Below are positions 1 to 8,540 of a DNA stretch of 64,000 nucleotides, piece by piece. Source of the DNA: Microbacteriaceae bacterium. Lineage in GTDB: Bacteria > Actinomycetota > Actinomycetes > Actinomycetales > Microbacteriaceae. Position numbers and translations under genes: made by a program. The DNA is taken from NCBI GenBank assembly GCA_031177985.1, contig JAPSJW010000002.1, positions 1 to 64,000 on the forward strand. Direction: 5' to 3'. The notes under the pieces were generated by a model. That model did not search any database, was not told the origin of the DNA, and worked only from the letters and a program-made list of their open reading frames with translations. Every line of letters starts with the position of its first letter. Position 1 is the first letter of the stretch.

Positions 1-2
1 TC

Positions 3-344
3 GGGCTCGTGCGATACGGCGAGACCGGCGAGTTCACAGTGGTGTCGGTCGAGACCGGTGAGGCGCCTGCGCCTGACGCGCCGGTGAACGTCGAGGCTCC
101 GACGATCTCGGGCACGCCGCAGGTCGGAAAGACCCTCCGCGCGGATCCGGGCGAGTGGGACATCAAGGGCCTCAAGTTCACCTACCAGTGGCAGGCCGAC
201 GGAGAGCCGATCGCCGGTGCGACGAAGAAGACCTACAAGGTCGCCTCCGCCGATCAGGGCAAGGAGATCACGGTCGTCGTCACGGCAGCGAAGAAGGGTC
301 TGCCGAACGGCACGGCCACCTCTGAGCCGGTGCTCGTGAAGTAG
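3..344 (+). CDS. C-terminal end of an Ig-like-domain surface protein (partial)
   Basis: The reading frame is open to the left window edge, so only the last ~114 codons are seen. The visible part is one bacterial Ig-like module: a TISGTPQVGKTL entry strand, a GEW turn, a TYQWQADGEPIAGAT core and a closing VTAAKKG strand. Such modules occur in tandem in secreted or surface actinobacterial proteins, where they act as spacers or binding domains. It ends in EPVLVK with no LPXTG motif or membrane anchor, so this end is not sortase-attached. Any catalytic or targeting part lies outside the window. Domain type is fairly sure; function is unknown. Confidence 0.75.
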   Translation, partial: GLVRYGETGEFTVVSVETGEAPAPDAPVNVEAPTISGTPQVGKTLRADPGEWDIKGLKFTYQWQADGEPIAGATKKTYKVASADQGKEITVVVTAAKKGLPNGTATSEPVLVK

Positions 345-364
345 GCGTCGAAGACCGCAGACGC

Positions 365-398
365 GGAGGCCGTCGTCCCCTCGGGGGCGGCGGCCTCC
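365..398 (+). terminator. GC-rich hairpin after the Ig-like gene
   Basis: GGAGGCCG (365-372) pairs perfectly with CGGCCTCC (391-398), and CCCC/GGGG in the loop can extend the stem. It begins about 20 nt after the stop codon. No U-tract follows, which is common for actinobacterial terminators. Confidence 0.6.
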
Positions 399-458
399 CG
401 TCGTTCCGAGCGAGCGGTGTAACAGGTATGTAAATGATCCGTACAAACCTTGCGCTCG

Positions 459-480
459 TTTAGTTCGGAAGGTTTACTAA
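459..480. promoter_or_regulatory. Candidate operator: TTAGT-N11-ACTAA inverted repeat
   Basis: TTAGT (460-464) and ACTAA (476-480) form an AT-rich inverted repeat directly before the ROK regulator start, in otherwise GC-rich DNA. An ACTAAC core also lies upstream of the hexosaminidase gene (about 13675-13680). This fits autoregulation by the ROK protein, but that is inference. Confidence 0.4.
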
Positions 481-485
481 CATCC

Positions 486-1709
486 ATGTCTGCATCGGAA
501 GTGCAGCGAGGCTCTTCCGTTCGGGAGCCGGGTGCCATCCCGGCTCCGTCGACCGGAACCCTCGCCGGTCACCCTCTCGGCCTCGGCGCCGGGCGCGCAC
601 TGCGTCCCCGGGCGAAGGTGCTGCCCGAGCATGCGCGCAGCCACAACCGCTCACTCGTCCTGCAGACGCTCTACGGCGCGGGCCAGCTGAGCCGGGCGGA
701 CCTCGCACGCGAGACCGGCCTCACCCGCGTCACGGTCTCCGACCTGGTCTCCGAGCTGCTCGCCGAGGGCCTCGTCGTGGAGCAGGGTCAGCGCGAGGGC
801 TCCCGGCCTGGCAAGCCCGCGACGATGCTCGACATCGATCGCGGCGGATTCAACATCGTGGGGCTCGACCTCAGCGGCTACGGATCGTTCCGTGGCGCGG
901 TGCTCGACCTCGACGGCACGGTGCTGCACCGCATCGACGAGCAGCTCACGGGGTCGTCGGGCTCGGCGACCACGGAGCTCGTCCTGGGCGTGGCCGAACG
1001 GCTGCTCGCCCTGGCCGAGGTCCCCGTGCTCGGCATCGGCGTCGGCTCTCCCGGTGTCGTCGACCTCGCCGGAACCGTCCTCTCCGCCCCGAACCTCGGC
1101 TGGCACGACGAGCCGCTGCGGGCCATCCTCGAGGAGCGCCTCGGACTGCCCGTCATCGTCGCCAACGACGCGAACGCCGCAGCTCTCGCCGAGCACTCGT
1201 TCGGTGACGCGCGCAGCGACATGATGCTCATCAAGATCGGCCTGGGCGTCGGCGCCGGTCTCGTGGTCAGCGGCACGCCGCTGTTCGGCAGCCGCTTCGC
1301 GGCGGGCGAGATCGGCCACGTCGTCGTCGGCACCGACGGCGGTGCCGAGTGCGCCTGCGGCAAACGCGGCTGCCTCGAGACCTGGCTGTCGGTGCCGAAC
1401 CTCGAGACGCGCCTGCGCGCCGCGCAGAACAACGCCGAGCGCGAGAGCGTCCTGCGACGCGCCGGTGAGCGGCTGGGGATCGCGTTGGCGCCCGTCGTCG
1501 GCGCTCTCAACCTCGCCGAGATCGTGCTCAGCGGCCCGGCCGACCTGCTCGACGGGCCGCTCGCCCAGGCGACCATCCAGACCCTCCGCAATCGCACGAT
1601 GGCCGAGTTCCACGGCGATCTGTCCCTGCGGATGACCATGCTCGGCGAGGACATCGTGCTGCGCGGCGCCGCCGCGCTCGTGCTGTCCGGCCGACTCGGG
1701 GTCTCATGA
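486..1709 (+). CDS. ROK-family (NagC/XylR-type) transcriptional repressor
   Basis: A 407-aa regulator. Residues ~50-100 form a winged HTH (LSRADLARETGLTRVTVSDLV). The rest is a ROK sugar-binding fold with a GIGVGSPGVVD segment, a VANDANAAALAE segment, GEIGHV and the zinc motif CACGKRGCLE. ROK repressors of this type sense free or phosphorylated amino sugars or glucose. It is followed at 64 nt by a sugar ABC operon that ends in a ROK kinase, so it probably controls those genes. Start: ATG at 486 was chosen; an in-frame TTG at 450 would run through the TTAGT/ACTAA repeat. The exact inducer cannot be read from sequence. Confidence 0.85.
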   Translation: MSASEVQRGSSVREPGAIPAPSTGTLAGHPLGLGAGRALRPRAKVLPEHARSHNRSLVLQTLYGAGQLSRADLARETGLTRVTVSDLVSELLAEGLVVEQGQREGSRPGKPATMLDIDRGGFNIVGLDLSGYGSFRGAVLDLDGTVLHRIDEQLTGSSGSATTELVLGVAERLLALAEVPVLGIGVGSPGVVDLAGTVLSAPNLGWHDEPLRAILEERLGLPVIVANDANAAALAEHSFGDARSDMMLIKIGLGVGAGLVVSGTPLFGSRFAAGEIGHVVVGTDGGAECACGKRGCLETWLSVPNLETRLRAAQNNAERESVLRRAGERLGIALAPVVGALNLAEIVLSGPADLLDGPLAQATIQTLRNRTMAEFHGDLSLRMTMLGEDIVLRGAAALVLSGRLGVS

Positions 1710-1743
1710 CCCCTGCACCACGGAGGTCCGGCGGTCGCCGCGA

Positions 1744-1760
1744 CCATCGCCCTAGGAAAG
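1744..1760 (+). repeat. 17-bp direct repeat, copy 1 (leader of the binding-protein gene)
   Basis: CCATCGCCCTAGGAAAG occurs here and again, identically, at 3115-3131. This copy includes the ribosome-binding site (AGGAAAGGAAG) of the solute-binding protein. Confidence 0.7.
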
Positions 1761-1773
1761 GAAGACACCTGAG

Positions 1774-3051
1774 ATGAGAAAACTCAGCTCCGCGACCCGC
1801 GTGGTCGCTCTCGGTGCCGTGGCCGCCGTCGCCCTCGCGGGCTGCTCGGCCGGTGGCAATGAAGGCACCGAGTCGGGTTCAGCCGAGATCCGCGTCTGGC
1901 TCGTCGGCACCGACACCCCCGAGGAGGCTCGCGACCTGCTCAAGGAGACCTTCGAGGAGGAGAACCCCGGCTCGACCCTCGTCATCGAGGAGCAGTCCTG
2001 GACCGGTCTCGTCGACCTGCTCACGACGAGCCTGTCCGGCAGTGACAGCCCCGACATCGTCGAGGTCGGCAACACGCAGGCGGCGGCCTTCACCTCCGCA
2101 GGCGCGTTCCTCGACCTCACCGAGCACTACGAGGACCTCGGCGGGGACGACCTGCTCCCCGGCTTCGTCGAGGCCGGCACCTACGAGGACACGTTCTACG
2201 CGGCGCCGCTGTACTCGGGCTCCCGCCTCGTGTTCTACAAAAAGGACGCCCTGGAGGCCGCCGGTCTCTCGGTGCCGACCTCGCTCGAGGAGTACATCTC
2301 GAACGCCGAGGAGCTCGCGGCTGCGAACCCCGGCAAGAGCGGGCTCTGGTGGCCGGGGCAGGACTGGTACAACGCCCTCCCGTTCATCTGGGAGAACGGC
2401 GGCGAGATCGCCGTCGCCGATGGCGAGGAATGGGACGCGCAGTTCTCGAGCGACGAATCCATCGCCGGGCTCGAGCAGGTGCAGCAGCTCATGACGACTG
2501 CGTCGTTGGCTCCGAAGGACGGCAACGAGACCAACCCCCAGGTCGGCTACTGCGAGGGGACGACCCTGCAGCTGTCGGCTCCTAGCTGGGTGAAGTGGTC
2601 GATCCTCGCTCCGGCCGACGCCGAAGCTCCCGGCTGCCCTGAGGAGGAGGCCAACCTCGGCGTCTACGCACTCCCGGGTGCCGACGGCGGCGCGGCGCAG
2701 GTCTTCGCCGGCGGATCGAACGTCGCCATCTCGGCCAACTCCGAGAACCCCGAGCTCGCGCTCGAGGCGCTGAAGATCATCCTCGGCGACGAGTTCCAGA
2801 CCATCTACGGCGAGAACGGCCTCGTGCCCGCGAAGCTCTCGCTGGCCGAGACGCTGGGCACGGATGAGGTGGCTCAGGCCTCCACGGCGGCCGCCGGCAA
2901 CGCGCGCCTCACCCCGGCGAGCCCGAAGTGGGCCGACGTCGAGGCGGCGGGTCTGCTGCAGGACTTCTTCGTGAAGATCGCGCAGGGCGGCGACATCCCG
3001 TCGCTCGCCGAGCAGCTCGACGCCGACATCGAGGGCATCCTCAACGGCTAG
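1774..3051 (+). CDS. Sugar ABC transporter substrate-binding lipoprotein (CUT1 type)
   Basis: A 425-aa binding protein. The N-terminus has a lipoprotein signal ending in VALAGC with Cys24 as lipidation site. The mature part is a MalE-like family 1 fold (SDSPDIVEVGNTQ, YSGSRLVFYKKD, a tryptophan-rich WWPGQDWYNALPF ligand region). It captures a sugar or oligosaccharide outside the membrane and hands it to the two permeases that follow. A good SD (GGAAAGGAAG, 1756-1763) precedes the ATG. Neighbouring ROK regulator, ROK kinase and nagA suggest an amino-sugar or chitobiose substrate; a related hexose disaccharide is the alternative. Confidence 0.85.
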   Translation: MRKLSSATRVVALGAVAAVALAGCSAGGNEGTESGSAEIRVWLVGTDTPEEARDLLKETFEEENPGSTLVIEEQSWTGLVDLLTTSLSGSDSPDIVEVGNTQAAAFTSAGAFLDLTEHYEDLGGDDLLPGFVEAGTYEDTFYAAPLYSGSRLVFYKKDALEAAGLSVPTSLEEYISNAEELAAANPGKSGLWWPGQDWYNALPFIWENGGEIAVADGEEWDAQFSSDESIAGLEQVQQLMTTASLAPKDGNETNPQVGYCEGTTLQLSAPSWVKWSILAPADAEAPGCPEEEANLGVYALPGADGGAAQVFAGGSNVAISANSENPELALEALKIILGDEFQTIYGENGLVPAKLSLAETLGTDEVAQASTAAAGNARLTPASPKWADVEAAGLLQDFFVKIAQGGDIPSLAEQLDADIEGILNG

Positions 3052-3114
3052 TCCGACGGAGGTCCGGGAGCCCGGCGCGACCCTGCTCGTCGCGCCGGGC
3101 ACCCATCCCGATGC

Positions 3115-3131
3115 CCATCGCCCTAGGAAAG
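3115..3131 (+). repeat. 17-bp direct repeat, copy 2 (before the first permease)
   Basis: Identical to 1744-1760, but here it lies about 40 nt before the permease start and does not serve directly as its SD (AGGAG at 3160-3164 does). It may be a duplicated piece of leader. Confidence 0.7.
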
Positions 3132-3170
3132 TCGGTGGTGGGACACCGATTCCATGCTAGAGGAGCCCGC

Positions 3171-4160
3171 ATGACCGCGCCCGTGAGCACGATCGCCTCG
3201 GCGCCCACCGCCGTTGACGGCGAACGTCTCGTCACCCCCGGGGTGCAGCCGCCCCGCTTCAAGCGCCCCCGCCGCCGCGGAGGCTTCACCCCGTACGCCC
3301 TGCTGGTGCCGACCCTGATCGCCCTCGCCGCGATCACCTTCTGGCCGCTGCTGCAGCTCATCATCATCTCGTTCCAGGAGTTCGGGCGCGCCCAGGTGTT
3401 CGGGGCTCCAGCCCCCTTCGTCGGCTTCGACAACTACGCCGCGGTGCTGGCCGATCCGACCTACTGGGCGGTGATGGGCCGGAGCGTCGCCTTCTGCGTC
3501 GTCCTCGTCGTCGTCACGATGCTCGCCGGCACGCTCGTCGCCCTGCTGATGACCCGCCTGAACGCCTTCTTCCGGGTGCTGCTGTCGGTCGGCCTGCTGC
3601 TGGCCTGGGCGATGCCTGCGCTCACGGCGACGATCGTCTGGGGCTGGATGTTCGACACGTCCTACGGCGTCGTCAACTTCATGCTGACCAACGGCCTCGG
3701 TCTCGACTTCGCCCAGCACTCCTGGCTGGTGGAGCCGCTCAGCTTCTTCTTCGTCGCGGGACTCGTGATCGTCTGGGGCGCGGTGCCGTTTGTGGCCTTC
3801 ACGATCTACGCGGGGCTCACCCAGGTGCCCGAGGAGGTGCTCGAGGCCGCGCAGCTCGACGGCGCCGGCGCCTTCCAGCGCTTCCGGCTGATCATCTTCC
3901 CCTACCTCAGGAGCGTCTTCCTCGTCGTCACGATCCTCCAGGTCATCTGGGATCTGAAGGTGTTCACGCAGATCTTCGCGCTGCAGAACATCGGGGGCGT
4001 GCGCGAGCTCACCTCGACGCTCGGCGTGTACATCTACCAGAACTCGCTCGGCACGGGCGAGTACGGCACGGGCGGCGCGATCGCGGTGCTCACCGTGATC
4101 TTCATGCTGGCGATCTCGTTCCTCTACGTGCGCCAGGTCGTCAAGGAGGAGGAGCTGTGA
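3171..4160 (+). CDS. Sugar ABC transporter permease (MalF/UgpA type)
   Basis: A 329-aa protein with about six membrane segments, starting after a ~40-residue basic cytoplasmic N-terminus. The family EAA loop that docks the ATPase is visible as EEVLEAAQLDGAGAFQRF. It forms a heterodimeric channel with the next gene product. Start at ATG 3171 is set by AGGAG ten bases upstream; the open frame further upstream overlaps the binding-protein gene and is not coding. It overlaps the second permease by 4 nt (GTGA). No ATPase gene is present, as is usual for actinobacterial CUT1 systems that share an MsiK-type ATPase encoded elsewhere. Confidence 0.9.
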   Translation: MTAPVSTIASAPTAVDGERLVTPGVQPPRFKRPRRRGGFTPYALLVPTLIALAAITFWPLLQLIIISFQEFGRAQVFGAPAPFVGFDNYAAVLADPTYWAVMGRSVAFCVVLVVVTMLAGTLVALLMTRLNAFFRVLLSVGLLLAWAMPALTATIVWGWMFDTSYGVVNFMLTNGLGLDFAQHSWLVEPLSFFFVAGLVIVWGAVPFVAFTIYAGLTQVPEEVLEAAQLDGAGAFQRFRLIIFPYLRSVFLVVTILQVIWDLKVFTQIFALQNIGGVRELTSTLGVYIYQNSLGTGEYGTGGAIAVLTVIFMLAISFLYVRQVVKEEEL

Positions 4161-5023
4161 CCACCACCACCGCCTCGCCGCATCGCACCCGGCGGCGCGT
4201 CGCATCCGTTCTCTACAGCGCGCTCGCGGTCGTCATCTTCATCGTCTCGGTCTTCCCCGTGTACTGGATGGTGCAGACCTCGTTCCAGCCGAACAGCGAG
4301 ATCATCGGGTCGGACGTCAACTTCTGGCCTGAGCAGTTCACGCTGCGCAACTACGAGACGGTGTTCCAGGCGTCGCGGGCGCCGTTCGTGCCTGCGTTCA
4401 TGAACTCGCTCACCATCACGCTGTTGACGGTCGCCATCGCGCTCGTGTTCGCCTTCCTCGCCGCGCTCGCCGTGACCCGGTTCCGCTTCAAGAGCCGGCG
4501 CGCGTTCATCCTCACGATCCTGATCGTGCAGATGATCCCGGCCGAGGCCGTCATCGTCTCGATGTACCGTGTGCTCGACAGCTGGTCGCTGCTCAACACG
4601 ATCGCGGGTCTCACCATCGTCTACGTCGCCACCGTGCTGCCCTTCACCATCTGGACCCTGCGCGGGTTCGTGAACGGCGTCCCGGTCGACCTCGAGGAGG
4701 CCGCGATGATCGACGGGCTCTCGCGGATCGGCGCGTTCTGGAAGATCACCTTCCCGCTGCTGGCCCCTGGGCTCGTGGCGACCGGGGTCTTCGGGTTCAT
4801 CCAGGCGTGGAACGAGTTCCTGCTCGCCCTCGTCGTGAACTCGCGCCCGGAGATGATGACGCTGCCGGTGTGGCTGCGCACCTTCCTCGTCGCCACGGGC
4901 ACCACCAACTGGGCGGCGATCATGGCGGGGTCCACGCTGATGTCGATCCCGGTCATCATCTTCTTCCTGCTCGTGCAGCGACGGATGGCGAGCGGGCTCG
5001 TCGGCGGAGCCGTCAAGGGATGA
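4157..5023 (+). CDS. Sugar ABC transporter permease (MalG/UgpE type)
   Basis: A 288-aa partner permease with about six membrane helices. The EAA loop is seen as EEAAMIDGLSRIGAFWKI, and the conserved FIQAWNEFLLAL helix is typical of MalG-like subunits. It starts with GTG inside the stop region of the preceding permease and overlaps the next open frame (ATGA at 5020), so the operon is translationally coupled. Confidence 0.9.
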   Translation: MTTTTASPHRTRRRVASVLYSALAVVIFIVSVFPVYWMVQTSFQPNSEIIGSDVNFWPEQFTLRNYETVFQASRAPFVPAFMNSLTITLLTVAIALVFAFLAALAVTRFRFKSRRAFILTILIVQMIPAEAVIVSMYRVLDSWSLLNTIAGLTIVYVATVLPFTIWTLRGFVNGVPVDLEEAAMIDGLSRIGAFWKITFPLLAPGLVATGVFGFIQAWNEFLLALVVNSRPEMMTLPVWLRTFLVATGTTNWAAIMAGSTLMSIPVIIFFLLVQRRMASGLVGGAVKG

Positions 5024-5055
5024 CGACGCAGGCGCCGCACAAGGGGGAGCAAGGG

Positions 5056-5988
5056 ATGAGGGTCGGCGTCGACATCGGGGGCACCAAGACGCTCGCGGTC
5101 GCTGTGGGCGCCGATGGCGCGATCGCGCAGCAGCTGCGGCTGCCGACGGGGTTCGGCTCGGACGCCGTGCTTGCGACGGCGGTGGATGCGGTGACGCAGC
5201 TCGCCGGCCTCGCCGGGCTCTCGGGAACCCGGGAGTTCGACTCGATCGGCGTGGGCATCCCGGGTGCGGTCGACAGCAGCACCGGCCGCGTCTCGCACGC
5301 GGTGAACCTCGGCTTCGACGGACTCGACCTCGGCGACGAGCTGACGGCGCTGCTCGGCCTCGACGTGCGCGTCGAGAACGACGTGAACGCCGCGGCCCTC
5401 GGCGCCTTCCATCTGCTCGGCACACCCGCGTCGCACTCGATGGCCTATCTGGGCCTCGGCACGGGGCTCGCGGCGGGGATCGTGCTCGGCGGGAGGCTGT
5501 GGCGCGGATCGCGCGGCACCGCCGGCGAGATCGGGCACATCCCGATCGACCCGGACGGACCGCTCTGCTCCTGTGGCCAGCGCGGCTGCCTCGAGATGGT
5601 CGCGAGCGGCTCGGCGATCACCCGGCAGTGGCCGACCGACGACCCCCAGCCGGTACGGGCGCTGTTCGCCGCGGCGGCGGCCGGCGAGCCGCTGGCGGTG
5701 GAGGTGAAGCGCGGCCTGGTCGACAGCATCGCGGCCGCCGTCCGCATGCTCGTGCTCTCGTTCGACGTCGACAGCGTCGTGATCGGCGGCGGCCTCAGCT
5801 CGCTCGGCGGGGAGCTGCTCACCGAGGTGCGGGCGACTCTCGTCCGCTGGGCCGAGACCTCCCCGTTCCTCGCGTCCCTCGATCTCGCGCAGCGGGTGAG
5901 CCTCGTCCCCGCCGGGTTCCCTGCCGCTGCCGTCGGTGCCGCCCTCGTGGGGCGAGCGCATGGCCGGGACCGTTCCCCCGTCGGCTGA
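5056..5988 (+). CDS. ROK-family sugar kinase (glucokinase/GlcNAc kinase type)
   Basis: A 310-aa kinase. The phosphate-binding motif DIGGTKT is near residue 6, followed by GIGIPGAVD, VENDVNAAALGAF, a GLGTGLAAG loop, GEIGHIP and the zinc motif CSCGQRGCLE. It would phosphorylate the sugar delivered by the upstream transporter. With nagA nearby, N-acetylglucosamine (or N-acetylmannosamine) is a reasonable substrate, but glucose cannot be excluded. Start: ATG 5056 is preceded by AGGGGGAG with 7-nt spacing and so was preferred to the overlapping ATG at 5020. Confidence 0.85.
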   Translation: MRVGVDIGGTKTLAVAVGADGAIAQQLRLPTGFGSDAVLATAVDAVTQLAGLAGLSGTREFDSIGVGIPGAVDSSTGRVSHAVNLGFDGLDLGDELTALLGLDVRVENDVNAAALGAFHLLGTPASHSMAYLGLGTGLAAGIVLGGRLWRGSRGTAGEIGHIPIDPDGPLCSCGQRGCLEMVASGSAITRQWPTDDPQPVRALFAAAAAGEPLAVEVKRGLVDSIAAAVRMLVLSFDVDSVVIGGGLSSLGGELLTEVRATLVRWAETSPFLASLDLAQRVSLVPAGFPAAAVGAALVGRAHGRDRSPVG

Positions 5989-6062
5989 GCCGGGCGGTCG
6001 ACTTCTCGCCGGGCGGAGCGCAACCCCCGAGGCGCCTGAAGACTCCGCCGGAGCGGGCGACC

Positions 6063-6068
6063 TAGGGT
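6063..6068 (+). promoter_or_regulatory. Leaderless-type -10 box of the antiporter gene
   Basis: TAGGGT lies 6 nt before ATG 6075 with no SD between them, so transcription probably starts at or very near the start codon. Confidence 0.5.
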
Positions 6069-6074
6069 GATCAG

Positions 6075-7382
6075 ATGATCGAGTTCGACGGCGCCGGGCT
6101 CGTCTTCGCCGCCCTCGGGATCGCGACCCTCGCGGCGGCAGTGCTGCCGAAGCTCGTGCGGCGCTCGCCGATCTCACTGCCGATGGTGTTCTTCGCCGGC
6201 GGCCTGATCGTCTTCGCTCTGATCCCCGACCTGCCCGATCCCGACCCGGTCGAGCAGCATCCGATCGCCCTGCACCTCACCGAGCTCTGCGTCATCATCG
6301 CGCTGATGGGCGCCGGCCTCGCCATCAACCGCATCCCCTCCTGGCGCACCTGGTCGTCGACCACGAGGCTGCTCGCGATCACGATGCCGCTGTCGATCCT
6401 CGCGGTCGCGGCCCTCGGCTGGCTGGGCCTCGGGCTCAGCATTGCGACGGCTCTGCTGCTGGGCGCGGCTCTCGCACCCACCGACCCGGTGCTCGCCACC
6501 GAGGTGCAGGTCAGCGAGCCGATCGTCGACCAGCAGGACGAGGACGAGGAGGGCGACGACGACGAGGCACGGTTCGCGCTCACCTCGGAGGCCGGCCTCA
6601 ACGACGGACTCGCCTTCCCGTTCACCTACGCCGCGATCGCGATCAGCCTCGCGGGGATCGCGCCGTCGGGGTGGCTGGGCGAATGGCTCCTCATCGACGT
6701 GCTCTGGCGGCTCGGGGTCGGGCTCGGCATCGGACTCGGCGTCGGCTGGCTCCTCGGACGGCTCTTCTTCTCGGGCTGGGCCGAGCGCCGCGGATTCGCG
6801 GAGGAGTCCGAGGGCTTCGTCGCCCTCGCGTGCACCTTCCTGGCCTACGGCCTCGCCGAGGTGGCCGAGGGCTACGGCTTCGTCGCCGTCTTCGTCTGCG
6901 CCGTCGCCATCCGCCACGCGGAGCGCGATCACGGCTACCATCGCGTGCTGCACACCTTCGTCGAGCAGGTCGAGCGGCTGCTGACGATGGTCGTGCTCGT
7001 GCTGCTCGGTGGCGCGGTCGCGCGTGGGCTGTTCGAGGGCATCGGCTGGCTCGAGATCGGCTTCGCGGCGGCGGTGCTGCTCATCGTGCGTCCCGTGATC
7101 GCGTGGTTCTCGCTCACACCCGGCAAGACCGGTCCGCGCGAGCGCGGCGTCATCGCCTTCTTCGGGGTGCGCGGGGTCGGCTCGCTCTTCTATGTCGCCT
7201 ACGCCCTCGAGCACGGCGACTTCGCGGATGCCGATCGGCTCTGGGCGATCGCTGGACTCGTGGTCGTCGCGTCGATCGTCATCCACGGCGTCGCGGCGAC
7301 GCCCGTCATGGCGCTGCTGGACAAGCGTCGCGAGTCTGCCGCGCGCGGCACCGACGAGACCACCGAGCGCACCGCGGTCTAG
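6075..7382 (+). CDS. CPA1-type cation/proton antiporter
   Basis: A 435-aa membrane protein with about 12 hydrophobic segments. The core transport motif of the Na+(K+)/H+ exchanger family appears as GAALAPTDPVLA, followed by EAGLNDGLAFPF, which carries the second ion-site acidic residue. Between them is an unusual acidic loop (DQQDEDEEGDDDEAR, ~residues 153-167). It likely exports Na+ or K+ in exchange for protons. It is transcribed alone: the upstream kinase ends 86 nt earlier and the convergent nagA ends 13 nt downstream. Confidence 0.85.
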   Translation: MIEFDGAGLVFAALGIATLAAAVLPKLVRRSPISLPMVFFAGGLIVFALIPDLPDPDPVEQHPIALHLTELCVIIALMGAGLAINRIPSWRTWSSTTRLLAITMPLSILAVAALGWLGLGLSIATALLLGAALAPTDPVLATEVQVSEPIVDQQDEDEEGDDDEARFALTSEAGLNDGLAFPFTYAAIAISLAGIAPSGWLGEWLLIDVLWRLGVGLGIGLGVGWLLGRLFFSGWAERRGFAEESEGFVALACTFLAYGLAEVAEGYGFVAVFVCAVAIRHAERDHGYHRVLHTFVEQVERLLTMVVLVLLGGAVARGLFEGIGWLEIGFAAAVLLIVRPVIAWFSLTPGKTGPRERGVIAFFGVRGVGSLFYVAYALEHGDFADADRLWAIAGLVVVASIVIHGVAATPVMALLDKRRESAARGTDETTERTAV

Positions 7383-7395
7383 CAGACGGGCGGCC

Positions 7396-8529
7396 TCAGG
7401 CCGTGAGGTGCTTCCCGTCGGCCCAGACCTCGCGCACGGTCCAGTCGTGGGCGAGCACGACGGCGTCGGCGACGTAGCCGGGGGCCAGCCGTCCGAAGCG
7501 GTCCTCGATGCCGAGGGCACGGGCCGGCACCGCCGTGAGCGCTGCGACCGCATCCTTCGGAGCGAGCCCGAGCGTGATCGCGGCCCGCAGCGCCCGGTCG
7601 AGGGTCAGGGTGGAGCCCGCGATCGTCGAGGTGCCCGGCACGAGGGCGAGGCCGTCGCGCACCGCCACGTCGACCGTGCCGAGGCTGTAGTCGCCATCGT
7701 CGCCACCCGCAGCAGCCATCGCGTCCGAGATGAGGGCGACGCGGTGCCTCGCCGCGTGCAGCGCCAGCGCGGCGACGGGCGGCGCGACGTGGTGGCCGTC
7801 GAGCACGAGCTCCAGCACGACGCGCTCGTCCTCGAGGGCGGCGACCACGGGACCGGGCGCGCGGTGGTGGATGCCGTTCATGCCGTTGAAGGCATGCGTC
7901 AGCATCCGTGCCCCTCGGTCGAACGCCTCGCGAGCCTGCTCGTAGGTCGCCTCGGTGTGCCCGACCGCGACCGCGACACCGGCCTCGACGAGGACGTCGA
8001 TCGACTCGAGCGCGTTCGTCAGCTCCGGCGCGATCGTGATCTGCCGCAGCTGCCCGCGTGCGGCGCCGATGAGCTGCTCGACGGCAGCGGGGTCCGGCTC
8101 GAGCAGCAGCCCCTCGTCGTGCACACCGCGCTTGCCTGCCGCGAGGAACGGGCCCTCGAGGTGGGCACCGAGGATGAGCGGGTCGTCCTCCATGAGGTCG
8201 GCGACGATGTCGAGGTTGTCGAGGAGCGTCGCGAGCGGCGCCGTGACGAAGGAGACGACGGTGCGGGTCGTGCCGTGCCGCCGATGCGCCTGGAGGGCCG
8301 CGTCGAGTGCGTCCGGCCCGTCCTCGACCGAGAACCCTCCGCCGCCGTGGCAGTGCAGATCGACGAAGCCGGGGACGACCCAGGCGCCGCCGATGTCGAC
8401 CGTCTCGTCGGCATCCGGCACCTGACCGGAGCCCGCCGCGACGATCTCCTCGCCGTCGAAGAGGAGCCAGCCGTCGTCGACCTGGCCGTCGACATCCAGC
8501 AGGCGGGCGGAGTGCAGCAGGACCGACAT
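7396..8529 (-). CDS. nagA: N-acetylglucosamine-6-phosphate deacetylase
   Basis: A 377-aa amidohydrolase that converts GlcNAc-6-phosphate to GlcN-6-phosphate plus acetate. Diagnostic segments are DLHCHGGGGFSVEDG (metal His pair), HLEGPFLAAGKRGVHD (catalytic Glu), VGHTEATY, LTHAFNGMNGIHHR (substrate-binding His residues) and SDAMAAAG (catalytic Asp). AGGAG lies 8-9 nt before the ATG. It starts 11 nt after the purU stop and is probably co-transcribed with it. The deaminase nagB, which would complete the route to fructose-6-phosphate, is not in the window. Confidence 0.92.
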   Translation of the reverse strand: MSVLLHSARLLDVDGQVDDGWLLFDGEEIVAAGSGQVPDADETVDIGGAWVVPGFVDLHCHGGGGFSVEDGPDALDAALQAHRRHGTTRTVVSFVTAPLATLLDNLDIVADLMEDDPLILGAHLEGPFLAAGKRGVHDEGLLLEPDPAAVEQLIGAARGQLRQITIAPELTNALESIDVLVEAGVAVAVGHTEATYEQAREAFDRGARMLTHAFNGMNGIHHRAPGPVVAALEDERVVLELVLDGHHVAPPVAALALHAARHRVALISDAMAAAGGDDGDYSLGTVDVAVRDGLALVPGTSTIAGSTLTLDRALRAAITLGLAPKDAVAALTAVPARALGIEDRFGRLAPGYVADAVVLAHDWTVREVWADGKHLTA

Positions 8530-8540
8530 CCGAGAGGCTC

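Noticed and set aside
651-1613. Long minus-strand open frame opposite the ROK regulator
   Set aside because: Arg/Asp/Glu-rich translation typical of antisense frames in high-GC coding DNA; no domain and no SD. Similar antisense frames (e.g. 1879-3102, 3123-4205, 13711-15162, 17986-19872) were dropped for the same reason.
2928-3170. Upstream extension of the first permease frame
   Set aside because: It overlaps the end of the binding-protein gene and reads as Arg-rich shadow; ATG 3171 with an SD explains the gene.
4807-5055. N-terminal extension of the ROK kinase frame
   Set aside because: It overlaps the permease and is Arg-rich; the AGGGGGAG before ATG 5056 sets the start.
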